NCBI RefSeq assembly: GCF_025195125.1
Contig: NZ_JAMGSL010000003.1
Span: 1 to 64,000, forward strand
From: Streptomyces sp. Je 1-79
Lineage (GTDB): Bacteria; Actinomycetota; Actinomycetes; Streptomycetales; Streptomycetaceae
DNA: 64,000 nt
Direction of reading: 5' to 3'
Shown: positions 55,872-64,000 of the stretch, in pieces
How positions within the stretch are numbered: position 1 is the first letter of the stretch
Layout: the number at the start of each line of letters is the position of its first letter
Notes under the pieces: generated by a model
What the model was told of the DNA's origin: nothing
The model's input: the letters and a program-made list of their open reading frames with translations, nothing else
Database searches by the model: none
Translations under genes and position numbers: made by a program

Positions 55872-58639
55872 CGTGCGTCTCCTGCCCTGAGTTCCTTGAT
55901 CGATCCGCTGCGCGCCGACCACCACGCCTGAAGGGCCGCCGCCAGGCCGGCCAGTACCACCACACCGGCCGCCGGCAGCGCCAGCGACCACAGGTCCACC
56001 CGCAGGGGCGCCTCGGCGAGCGGCGCGGGCCCCGGCGTCCCCGACAGGGAGAGCCGGACCAGATCCACGCCCGGCGCGAGCAGCAGGATCGTCGCCCAGC
56101 CGACCAGCGTGCCGCCGACCGCCGCGAGCAGCGCCTGCGGCAGCGCCTCAAGGCCGAGGAGCCGCCTGCCCTGCCGCCGGGTCAGGCCCATCGTGCGCAA
56201 CCGGGCCAGGAGCACGGCCCGTTCCGGCGCGGACTGCAGCAGCGACAGCAGGACGGCGAGGACGGCATAGCCCGCGCCCGCCCCGATCGCCGCCAGATAG
56301 ATCCGCTCGGCGCCCGACTGCATCGGCGAGTCCACATAGGCGGCCCGTCGCTCGGACCGCAGCCCCACCGAGAAGTCCGGGGACTTCGCCGCGACGACGG
56401 CCCGCAGCGCGTCCCCGTCCACCGACGGCCCGGAGGCCAGCAGGACGGTGTCCGCGCGGTGGGTCAGATCGGCCGCGTTGACCAGCAGGAAGTCCTCGGC
56501 GGGCAGGACCGGGGTGGTGTCCCGTACCCCCACGATCCGTACCGTGAACCTGCCGGCCGTCGCCACCACGTCCTGCGGTTCCGTGCCGAGCCGCGCCGCG
56601 ACCGCGGGCGAGGCGATCGCCGGCAGCACCCGCTCCGGGTCCACCTTCCCGCCCGTCCCTGTGGACCTCAGCAGCTCGGCGGGGAAGGGCCCGAAGCCGG
56701 TCCGCCCGGCCAGCCGGGTGTACGACTCCGGCTCCACCCCCACCAGCGGCGTGGTCCGCAGCTTCGGCTGCCTGCCCGTCCCGACCGGCAGCGCCACGCC
56801 GTACTCGACCTGCACCGTGGCCACGTCGTTCACCCCCGCCGTCCCGCGCACCGCCTTCGCGAGCCCGTCCGGCAGCGGCACCGCGTCGGCGTTGCCCGTC
56901 ACCCGCGCGTCCGCGCCCGTCTCCAGGAGCGCCGCCCGGTCCCGCGCGTCGGCGATCCCGGCGAGCACCGAACCGCCGAACGCGGCCGTCGTCAGCGCCA
57001 CCAGGAGCGCCAGCAGCGGCAGCGCGCCCGTCGCCGATGAGCGCCCGGCCCGGGCCAGCGACAGAAAGCCGACCGCCCCGCGCAGCCTGCGCGCCGGCCG
57101 CGTCGCCCACCGCAGCGGCAGCGGATACAGCCGTACGAGGACGAGTGCGGCGATCAGCGCGACGAGTACCGGCGCCGAGCTGACCAGGTGGTCCCCGGCG
57201 TCCTCCGTGCCGCGCCGGCGCAGCGCCACGACCGCGCCGACCGCCAGGGCGAGGAGGGTGAGTTCCGCGACCGTACGGCCCCGGGACGGGCGGGCGTCGA
57301 CGAGGTCCTCGCGCCCGCCGTGGGCGAGCGGCCTGCGGTGCAGGAACAGCGCACGCAGCGGCAGCGCCGCGGTGGCGAGCAGCGCGACCGCGCCCGCGGC
57401 GACGGCGGCGGGCACGAGGCGCCCCTCGGGGAGGGCGAGCGTCGCGAGCAGCAGACCGAGACCGGCGGCGGGCAGGGCCAGGACCGCCGTCTCGCCGACC
57501 AGCCGGACGCCGATCCCGGCGAGCGAGCCGCCGCGCGAGCGCAGCAGCGCCAGTTCGGAGCTCCGGCGGGCGGCGAAGAGGCCGCCCGTCATGGCGAGGA
57601 CGACCGCCGCGACCGCGCCGATGCCGAACGCGGCGACGGCGACGACCGGAGCGATCGCCGCCCGCATGTCGCGGTAGGCGGCGGTGATCTCGTCGAGGCC
57701 GGTGTCGCTCGCGCCGGTGGCGCCGACCGTCTCCCGGATCAGCACCAGGTCGGGGCCGCCGGAGAGCGAGGCGAGGGCGGCGCTCAGCCGTGGTTCGTCC
57801 TGTGCGGTGAGACGGCTGACGTCGGGGGCGAAGCGCCAGTACACCTCGGGTTCGCCGTTGCCCGCCAGGATGGTGGTGGCACCGTCCGGCGGCAGCAGCA
57901 GGGCGGCCTGCCAGTAGAAGTAGACGCCGTTCTGCGTGGTCTTCGACGCGTACGTCGGGGTGCGCAGGAGCGGGTCGACGGACCAGTAGGAGCCCTGCGG
58001 GCGGCGCGGTTCGACGATCCCGACGACGGTCAGGGCGAGCGGCTCGTTGGCGAACAGCTCCGGTACGTGGACGACCGAACCGACCTTCAGGCGCAGCGAC
58101 TTCGCCGTCTCCGGGGTGACGGCGACCTCGCTGGTCCGGCCCGGCTCCGCCCGGGTGGGCAGCCGGCCCTCGCGTACGGTCGCGTGGCCGGCGAGCTCCG
58201 GCAGCGTGGCGAGGGTGAACTCCGGGGGCAGCGAGGACGGGCGCGGGAGCCAGGGGTCAAGCCCCGTGACCCGCTTGGTGGTCCGCACCCCGTGCGCGGA
58301 CTCCGCGAGGTCGACGCGGAGCGGCGCGGGCAGCAGCTCCCGCAGGTCCGCGCTCTTCTCCGCCAGCCGCTCCGGCGACACCTCCGCCGCGCGGGCCTCC
58401 GGGGAGAGGTGGGCGGGCGGCTGGGCCGTGGTGATGTCCAGGACCGTGGTGCGGGGCGGCGCGGTCACGATGTCGTGGCGCAGGCTCTCCGTCTCGTAGG
58501 CCTCGACGGTCCGGGGGAGCGCGGCGGCGAGGAACGCGGTCACCAGGACGAGGAGCGCGAAGGCCCATGCCGTCCCCGGCGCGGTCCGCAGCCGGGTCCG
58601 CACCCAGGGCGCCACGGCGCGGACGGGCTTGCGGGGCAT
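55868..58639 (-). CDS. Large FtsX-domain ABC permease
   Basis: A 923-residue membrane protein. One N-terminal helix (AWAFALLVLVTAFLAAAL) precedes a long extracellular region. FtsX-type four-helix units follow, including VAVAAFGIGAVAAVVLAM and a C-terminal unit ending in GVVVLAGLAAALQAWW. The ATG follows AAAGG. It is coupled to the ATPase and lies 41 bases after the second permease. Confidence 0.9.
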   Translation of the reverse strand: MPRKPVRAVAPWVRTRLRTAPGTAWAFALLVLVTAFLAAALPRTVEAYETESLRHDIVTAPPRTTVLDITTAQPPAHLSPEARAAEVSPERLAEKSADLRELLPAPLRVDLAESAHGVRTTKRVTGLDPWLPRPSSLPPEFTLATLPELAGHATVREGRLPTRAEPGRTSEVAVTPETAKSLRLKVGSVVHVPELFANEPLALTVVGIVEPRRPQGSYWSVDPLLRTPTYASKTTQNGVYFYWQAALLLPPDGATTILAGNGEPEVYWRFAPDVSRLTAQDEPRLSAALASLSGGPDLVLIRETVGATGASDTGLDEITAAYRDMRAAIAPVVAVAAFGIGAVAAVVLAMTGGLFAARRSSELALLRSRGGSLAGIGVRLVGETAVLALPAAGLGLLLATLALPEGRLVPAAVAAGAVALLATAALPLRALFLHRRPLAHGGREDLVDARPSRGRTVAELTLLALAVGAVVALRRRGTEDAGDHLVSSAPVLVALIAALVLVRLYPLPLRWATRPARRLRGAVGFLSLARAGRSSATGALPLLALLVALTTAAFGGSVLAGIADARDRAALLETGADARVTGNADAVPLPDGLAKAVRGTAGVNDVATVQVEYGVALPVGTGRQPKLRTTPLVGVEPESYTRLAGRTGFGPFPAELLRSTGTGGKVDPERVLPAIASPAVAARLGTEPQDVVATAGRFTVRIVGVRDTTPVLPAEDFLLVNAADLTHRADTVLLASGPSVDGDALRAVVAAKSPDFSVGLRSERRAAYVDSPMQSGAERIYLAAIGAGAGYAVLAVLLSLLQSAPERAVLLARLRTMGLTRRQGRRLLGLEALPQALLAAVGGTLVGWATILLLAPGVDLVRLSLSGTPGPAPLAEAPLRVDLWSLALPAAGVVVLAGLAAALQAWWSARSGSIKELRAGDAR

Positions 58640-58680
58640 GGTGGCTGCCTTTCTGGCGGATGCGGTACGGGCGGGGCACC

Positions 58681-61600
58681 TCACTGGTCCCCCTGGTGGC
58701 GCAGGGTCACGGCCGGGTCGGTGCGGCGCAGGGCGATCACGGCGACGATCAGCAGTGGCAGCACGGCGACCCCGGCGAGAAGCAGGGCCACGTGGCCGGG
58801 CGGGAGTTCGACCAGGACGCGCGGGACGGGCTGGGCAGCCTGGCCGGTCAGCACGACCAGGGGGACGACCGCCCGGGTCAGCACGGTGCCGAGCGCCACC
58901 CCCACCAGCAGGCCGATGCCGACCAGCAGACCCTGCTCGGCGGCGATCAGCCGGGCCAGCTGACGGCGCGGTGCACCGAGCGCGCGCAACACCCCGAACT
59001 CCGCGGACCGTTCACGCGTCGAGCCGGCCGCGCTCACCGCGAAGCCGACCGCCGCGAGCGCCGCGGCGGCCGCCGCGACCGCCATCAGCGCCGCGTTGGG
59101 CCCCGCGCCGAGCGGGTCGCCGAGCAGCTCGGCCGCCGCCTCGTCCCGTACGAGCACCTGCGCGGGATCGGCGTCGGGACGGGCACGCAGGGTCTCGGCG
59201 ACCTCGTCGGCGCGGCCGGGCACGGTGGTCAGCCACCACTCGGTGGGCGGCAGGGCCGCGGTGGGGTCGGTGGCGAGGTACTGGTTCGCCGCGTGCAGGT
59301 CGACCAGGAGCGCGCCCCCGTCGTCCGGGGTGGCCGCCGTGGCGGAGGCGGACGCGGTCCTGGCCCCGGCACCCGTGGTCGGCAGCTCCCGGACGGTGTC
59401 CACGATCGTCACGTTCAGGCGCAGGCCGCCGAGGGAGACCTCGACCCGGTCGCCCTTCTTCGCTCCGGCCGCCGCCAGGAACGCGTCGGTCGCCACCCCG
59501 TTCAGCGTCCGGGGCGGCGCGGTGCGCGGCGCGCTGACCCGCAGCCCGTACTCCTCCAGGTCGGGCAGCTGGGAGGGCACCGCCGTGCCGGCCGTGAACC
59601 CGACCACGTACGGCGTCGCGCCGGCGGCCCGTCCGAGCACCGTCCGCGGGGGCTGGGGCTCGCCGTCGACGGTCTCGTGATGGCCGGAGCGCCAGGACGT
59701 GAGGGAGCGTACGGCGTCGACCGGGCGCTCGGCGCCGCCCTCGTGGCGGGAGACGAGCCGTTCGACGGCGAAGGTCTGCTCCCCGCCCTGCCCCTCCATG
59801 GCCGAGCCGTCGAGCTCCAGGCCCGTCAGCGTGATCGGGCCCGCCGGAGCCCCCTGCGCGCCGAGGTCGAGGGTGAGCCGGTGGGTGCGCCCGTCGGACG
59901 GCAGCGGCCCGAGGAGGCTGCGGTACGGAATGCCGTACCGGTCCTCCACGACGACCGTCACCTGCACCGGGGTCGTGCCGCGCGGCGCCGTACGGCGCAG
60001 GTCGAGCGTCAGACCACGGCTGTCGGCCGGCAGGGCGATCCCCGGGCGCGGGCCCGCCTTCGGGGTCAGCGACGTGAGCAGCTCGCGGCCCGGGGCGTCC
60101 GCGAGGTCCTCACGGAGCAGGAAGCCGTCGGCGGCGTGCCGGGTGTCCAGGGCGAGGACGGTCGCGGTGCGGTTGCCCGCGAGGCCCGTGGTGGTGCGGT
60201 GCGCGGGGGCGACGGAGCGGACCCCCGGCAGAGCCGCGTACCGCCCGGCCTGGGCGGGGCCGGCGGCGCCACTGGTCAGGACCCTCAGCCCTGTTCCCGT
60301 ACGGAAGTCGGCCCGGTCCTCCTGCGAGCGGTCCCAGGAGGCGCTCTGGCCGATGGCGAGCATGCCCATCGCGACCGCGAGGACCAGCAGCAGCACCGGG
60401 CCCGCGCCCCGCAGCGGCCGGCGGCTGAACTGCCACCCGGCCAGCGCGGCCGGAAGCCCGCGTCCGCTCGCGGCGCGCCGCTCGGCGAGCCGGGCCGCGG
60501 GCGGCAGCAGACGCAGGGTCAGGACCGTGCCCGCGAGGAGCGCGAGCGCGGGGGCGGCGACGAGCAGGGGATCGATGCCGAGGGAACCCCCGCGGTCGCC
60601 GCTGAGCGCACCGCCGCCCGCCTCCCCGGACCCGCCGGTCTGCCGGTCGAGCTGCCAGTAGGCCACGGCCGCGACGGCCAGCAGGCCGACGTCGGCCCCG
60701 GCCCGTACCGGCGCGGGCAGCGACGCCGCACGCCCCTTGCGCAGGGTGACGACGCCGTCGTCACCGGTGCTCAGCGCGGGCGCCACGACGGCGGCCGCAC
60801 AGCAGACGGCGACCAGCGCCGCGACCAGCCACACCTGGCCGAGCGGGATGTCGTCGAGCCGCACGCCGAGCGCGCCGAGCGAGGACCGGTCCGCGAGGAG
60901 CCGGGTCAGCGGCCCCGCGAGCAGGGGCGCGATCACGGCCGCGGGCAGGGCCAGCAGCAGCGCCTCCACCGCGGCCAGCGCGGCGATCCGGCGCCGCGAA
61001 CCGCCGCGGGCCCGCAGCAGCGCGGTCTCGCCGGACCGTTCGGAGCTGAGCAGCCGGGCGACGAGCAGGAGGGCGTACGCGGCGAGCAGCACCAGCTGCA
61101 CGGCGACGATCATCAGCGTGGACCGGGAGACGAGCAGGGACCGCTCGGTCTGTTCCAGCACGGTCGGCAGTGAGGTCCGGGCGCTGACCGTGCTGCCGAA
61201 GGAGGTCGTACCGGCGGCCAGCGCCTTCGGTTCGGCCGACGCGGAGGCGCGCAGCGCGTCGATACGGTCCGTGCTGACACCGGTGAAGTCGGCCGTGCCC
61301 AGCCAGGACGTCTCGCCCGAGGTGACCCGCCCGGAACCGAGCACGGCCGGGTGGGCGAGCAGCGGACCGTACGTCGTGAAGACGACGGTCTTCACACCGC
61401 GCCCGCCCGCCGGGTCCAACTGCCAGTACAGGTCGGTGAGGTCGACGGGCTCGTACAGCCCGGTGACGCGGGCCCGCACCGGCTTCCCGCCGAGCCGGTC
61501 GGTGAGATCGAGCACGGTTCCCGGCCCGATCCGCAGCCGCTTGGCGGCCTCCTCGGGCACCGCCACGTCGATCACGGCACCCGGGGCGTCACCCGGCCAG

Positions 61601-62007
61601 GCGCCCTTGACGAGCGCGAGCCGCGAACGGTCGAGGGCCGCGATGTGGGTGAGGTCGGGCTCGCCCAGGCGCGCGGCCGCGCTCTGCAGCGTGCGCGGCA
61701 GTGCGTACGGCCCCGAGCGCTCCAGCCTCCGTACGCTCACCGGAAGCCCGTCGAAGGTCCGGCCCGCCGCCTCCCGCACGGCGGTGTCGGCGCTCTCCCG
61801 CTTGGCAGCCGGCACCTGCGCGGAAACCACCAGCGCGGCCGAGGGCGCCGCCCGGCCCCGCAGCGAGCCCTGGAGGGCGGCGTCGCCGATGGAGCCGGAG
61901 AAGGCGGCGAGGGCCGCGAGCACGGACGTGGTCAGCAGCACGGCGAGGAGCGCCGCGGCGAGCAGCAACCGGTGCGCCCTCACACGCAGAAGTACGAACC
62001 CGGTCAC
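58681..62007 (-). CDS. Very large FtsX-domain ABC permease
   Basis: A 1,108-residue protein (GTG after GGGGGGA). Helix 1 is RLLLAAALLAVLLTTSVLAA. Two extended extracellular domains alternate with FtsX units (LVLLAAYALLLVARLL; a last unit near LVVLTGQAAQ to VAVLPLLIVAVIAL). It is first in the operon with the 923-residue permease and the ATPase, and may pair with that permease as a heterodimer. Confidence 0.9.
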   Translation of the reverse strand: MTGFVLLRVRAHRLLLAAALLAVLLTTSVLAALAAFSGSIGDAALQGSLRGRAAPSAALVVSAQVPAAKRESADTAVREAAGRTFDGLPVSVRRLERSGPYALPRTLQSAAARLGEPDLTHIAALDRSRLALVKGAWPGDAPGAVIDVAVPEEAAKRLRIGPGTVLDLTDRLGGKPVRARVTGLYEPVDLTDLYWQLDPAGGRGVKTVVFTTYGPLLAHPAVLGSGRVTSGETSWLGTADFTGVSTDRIDALRASASAEPKALAAGTTSFGSTVSARTSLPTVLEQTERSLLVSRSTLMIVAVQLVLLAAYALLLVARLLSSERSGETALLRARGGSRRRIAALAAVEALLLALPAAVIAPLLAGPLTRLLADRSSLGALGVRLDDIPLGQVWLVAALVAVCCAAAVVAPALSTGDDGVVTLRKGRAASLPAPVRAGADVGLLAVAAVAYWQLDRQTGGSGEAGGGALSGDRGGSLGIDPLLVAAPALALLAGTVLTLRLLPPAARLAERRAASGRGLPAALAGWQFSRRPLRGAGPVLLLVLAVAMGMLAIGQSASWDRSQEDRADFRTGTGLRVLTSGAAGPAQAGRYAALPGVRSVAPAHRTTTGLAGNRTATVLALDTRHAADGFLLREDLADAPGRELLTSLTPKAGPRPGIALPADSRGLTLDLRRTAPRGTTPVQVTVVVEDRYGIPYRSLLGPLPSDGRTHRLTLDLGAQGAPAGPITLTGLELDGSAMEGQGGEQTFAVERLVSRHEGGAERPVDAVRSLTSWRSGHHETVDGEPQPPRTVLGRAAGATPYVVGFTAGTAVPSQLPDLEEYGLRVSAPRTAPPRTLNGVATDAFLAAAGAKKGDRVEVSLGGLRLNVTIVDTVRELPTTGAGARTASASATAATPDDGGALLVDLHAANQYLATDPTAALPPTEWWLTTVPGRADEVAETLRARPDADPAQVLVRDEAAAELLGDPLGAGPNAALMAVAAAAAALAAVGFAVSAAGSTRERSAEFGVLRALGAPRRQLARLIAAEQGLLVGIGLLVGVALGTVLTRAVVPLVVLTGQAAQPVPRVLVELPPGHVALLLAGVAVLPLLIVAVIALRRTDPAVTLRHQGDQ

Positions 62008-62133
62008 GCATCCCCCCGAACCCCGCCGAACGTTCGTCCGATGCTTTCAGAGCGCACATGCCTCTGGAAACCGCTTGCGCGGGGAGCTTGACTGGATCGT
62101 GACCGTTATTCGGGGTGCAGGCTCCGGAATGCG

Positions 62134-62535
62134 TCAGTCCGCGGTGTTCACCATCGACGCCGCCGCGTACGTCAGGTACTTCCACAGCTGGCTCTCGTGC
62201 TCGGGCGAAAGCCCGAGCTCGTCCACCGCCACGCGCATGTGCTTCAGCCACGCGTCGTGCGCCGCCCGGTCGACCGTGAACGGCGCGTGGCGCATCCGCA
62301 GCCGCGGGTGGCCCCGGTGGTCGCTGTACGTGCGGGGCCCGCCCCAGTACTGGATCAGGAAGAGCACGAGGCGCTCCTCGGCCGGGCCGAGGTCCTCCTC
62401 GGGGTACATGGGGCGCAGCAGAGGGTCCTCCGCGACGCCCTGGTAGAAGCGGCGGACGAGACGCCGGAAGGTCTCCTCGCCACCCACCTGCTCGTAGAAG
62501 GTCTGCTCCTGAAGTGTGCCGCGGGGAATCTCCAT
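62134..62535 (-). CDS. glbO: Truncated haemoglobin, group II (GlbO-like)
   Basis: A 133-residue 2-on-2 globin: FYEQVGGEETFRRLVRRFYQ, YPEEDLGPAEERLVLFLIQY, WGGPRTYSDHRGHPRLRMRH with the proximal His, and WLKHMRVAVDEL with the group II G8 Trp. Another ATG lies one codon earlier. GlbO proteins bind O2 or peroxides and can support respiration or detoxification. Core actinobacterial gene. Confidence 0.94.
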   Translation of the reverse strand: MEIPRGTLQEQTFYEQVGGEETFRRLVRRFYQGVAEDPLLRPMYPEEDLGPAEERLVLFLIQYWGGPRTYSDHRGHPRLRMRHAPFTVDRAAHDAWLKHMRVAVDELGLSPEHESQLWKYLTYAAASMVNTAD

Positions 62536-62634
62536 CACCGTTCCATCGTCTCAGATGCTCCGACCGAGGACCGGGGGCCTAGGACCACTCGCCGGCCACT
62601 CGCCTCCCCACCGCCCGCGCAGGACAGTGGAGGC

Positions 62635-63609
62635 ATGGGCGCGCAGCGGGACGAGTACGCCGAGGCGGGCGCGCGGGCGCGACGAGCGCTGGTGCGGGAG
62701 ATCGAGGCGTACGGCGCGCTGGGCGACCCCGCCTGGCGCGCGGCCTTCTCCGAGGTGCCCCGGCATCTCTTCGTCCCCTCCTACTACGTCTCCGGGATCG
62801 GCGGCTACGAACGCCTCTGGTCCGGCGACCCCGACCCCGCCCGGCGCACCCGCTGGCTGCGCGGCGCCTACCGGGACGTCCCGCTGGCCACCCGGGTACG
62901 GGACGGGGAGCTGCTCACCTCCTCCAGCCAGCCCTCCCTGATGGCCGAGATGCTGGAGACGCTGGACGTACGGGACGGGCACGACGTCCTGGAGATCGGC
63001 GCCGGCACCGGCTACAACGCCGCCCTGCTCAGCCACCGGCTCGGCGCGGAACACGTCACCACCGTCGACATCGACGCGGAGATCACCGAGTCCGCCCGCG
63101 TCCATCTCGCCGCCGCCGGCCACCGGCCCGCCGTGATCACCGGCGACGGCGCCCGCGGCTGTCCCCAGCGCGCTCCCTTCGACCGGATCATCGCGACCTG
63201 CACCCTGCCGTCGGTCCCGTACGCCTGGCTCGCCCAGTGCCGTCCCGACGCCCTCGTCCTCACGCCGCTCTCCACCGGGCTGCTCCTGCTCCGGGTCCAT
63301 GACGAGGCCCACGCCGAGGGGCGCTTCCTGGCCACGTCCGCGTACTTCGTCGCCCTGCGCGGAGGAAACGCCCGCTTCCCGCGCGGACGGCCGATGGGGC
63401 TGCCCCGGCACGTGTTCGAGGACGACCGCTTCCAGTTCGTGCGCACGCTGGTGGAGGGGACCCTCGACGCACGCGAAGCGCTCGCGCTCTGGCAGCGCGA
63501 GCGGCGGCCGGAGCGGGAGCGCTTCGGGGTGACGGTGAGCGGGGGCCGGCAGTGGGCCTGGCTGGACGAACCCGAGGGGCCGTACGCCTGGCCACTGCCG
63601 AGCGGTTGA
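62635..63609 (+). CDS. PCMT-like SAM methyltransferase
   Basis: A 324-residue protein with the Rossmann SAM site DVLEIGAGTGYNAALLSHRL, preceded by SSSQPSLMAEMLETL, which is the substrate loop of protein-L-isoaspartate O-methyltransferases, then VTTVDIDAEI and GDGARGCPQRAPFDRII. The C-terminal 100 residues are extra compared with PCMT. This type is frequent in Streptomyces as a free methyltransferase and as part of peptide pathways. Isoaspartate repair or a small-molecule role are both possible. Confidence 0.88.
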   Translation: MGAQRDEYAEAGARARRALVREIEAYGALGDPAWRAAFSEVPRHLFVPSYYVSGIGGYERLWSGDPDPARRTRWLRGAYRDVPLATRVRDGELLTSSSQPSLMAEMLETLDVRDGHDVLEIGAGTGYNAALLSHRLGAEHVTTVDIDAEITESARVHLAAAGHRPAVITGDGARGCPQRAPFDRIIATCTLPSVPYAWLAQCRPDALVLTPLSTGLLLLRVHDEAHAEGRFLATSAYFVALRGGNARFPRGRPMGLPRHVFEDDRFQFVRTLVEGTLDAREALALWQRERRPERERFGVTVSGGRQWAWLDEPEGPYAWPLPSG

Positions 63610-63732
63610 GCGGGATATCGGATCGCGGATATCGGATCGTGGATCTTGGATCCAATATCCCTGATCCGATATGCGGGATGTCGGATCTGATATCCCGGGT
63701 ATCGGATCCCGGATCCAATATCCCGATCCGGG
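63610..63732. repeat. A+T-richer array of GATATCGGATC-like repeats
   Basis: Between convergent genes, about ten degenerate copies of GGATATCGGATC (or its complement, as in CCAATATCCCTGATCC) fill 120 bases. Copies occur in both orientations, so the array can fold into hairpins and may end both transcripts. Its composition is unlike the rest of the window. Confidence 0.75.
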
Positions 63733-64000
63733 CTAGCCGCGCCGGATCGTGATCGTCGTCCAGGCGCCGACGTGCACCCGGTCGCCGTCCTGGAGCTGGA
63801 CCGGCACGTAAGGCTGAATCGGTTCCTCGGCGCCGTTGATCGTCGTGCCGTTGGTGGAGTTCTGGTCCACCACCGCCCACGACCCGTCCGGCTGCTGCAC
63901 CAGCACGGCGTGCTGGTGCGAGACGCCCGGGTCCTCCGGCGGTACCGAGAGGTCGATGTCAGGGGATTCGCCGGTGGAGTGCCGACGGCGGCCGATGCTG
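63733..64000 (-). CDS. FHA-domain protein, N-terminal part beyond the window
   Basis: About 88 C-terminal residues are visible. The FHA motifs are clear: an Arg-rich strand GRRRHS, then PPEDPGVSHQHAVLVQQ (SxxH site) and VVDQNSTNGTTING. FHA domains bind phospho-Thr peptides, so the complete protein likely serves a Ser/Thr kinase pathway. The rest lies outside the window. Confidence 0.9.
   Translation of the reverse strand, partial: SIGRRRHSTGESPDIDLSVPPEDPGVSHQHAVLVQQPDGSWAVVDQNSTNGTTINGAEEPIQPYVPVQLQDGDRVHVGAWTTITIRRG

Overview
The window looks like a Streptomyces chromosome (or a very close relative). G+C is very high and third codon positions are almost all G or C. Starts are a mix of ATG, GTG and TTG behind GGAGG-type ribosome sites, and genes often overlap by ATGA or GTGA. 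The right third holds a typical Streptomyces set: a dynamin-like GTPase pair beside a short SSB, a sortase-anchored thioester protein and EttA. No rRNA, CRISPR array or insertion sequence was seen; there is one tRNA gene.

Positions 1-28,754 read as a specialised-metabolite locus. A minus-strand operon (7651 down to beyond 1) encodes a class II DAHP synthase, an EntA/DhbA-type dehydrogenase, a PhzD-type isochorismatase, a PhzE-type aminodeoxyisochorismate synthase, a small barrel protein, an EPSP synthase and a flavoprotein hydroxylase. Together these predict chorismate to 3-hydroxyanthranilate and then ring hydroxylation. Next come a RidA protein, an esterase, regulators, an MFS pump, an SDR, and a coupled trio of cupin, arylamine N-acetyltransferase-like enzyme and ACMSD-like amidohydrolase. 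A DsbA/FrnE-like protein, a deaminase and a paired SMR pump follow. A second block (19,427-24,407) has a free adenylation domain, a free carrier protein, an ectoine-synthase-like cupin, an acyl-CoA-dehydrogenase-like flavoprotein, a transglutaminase-fold protein and an Asp/Glu-racemase-fold protein without its usual cysteines. An AfsA-type butyrolactone synthase, its TetR-type receptor and a reductase-like partner (24,547-27,226) probably provide hormone control. Repeated operator-like sequences tie a TetR gene to the MFS pump and a MarR gene to both the SMR pump and the adenylation operon.

Positions 30,918-45,774 form a genomic island in a tRNA-Arg(TCT) gene. An 89-bp perfect direct repeat, covering the tRNA 3' half and its terminator, bounds about 14.7 kb. 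Inside are a 3,522-residue secreted Rhs/YD-repeat protein with a nuclease-like tip, its SUKH immunity gene, a second orphan nuclease tip with its own SUKH gene, a decayed tyrosine integrase and a decayed Imm10-like gene. This is a polymorphic-toxin island with a record of tip replacement.

Positions 46,069-64,000 are chromosomal backbone: dynA/dynB-like GTPases, a second SSB, a thioester/LAETG surface protein, EttA, a thioesterase, a MacB-like ABC exporter with two very large FtsX-type permeases, a truncated globin, a PCMT-like methyltransferase and an FHA protein cut by the window edge.
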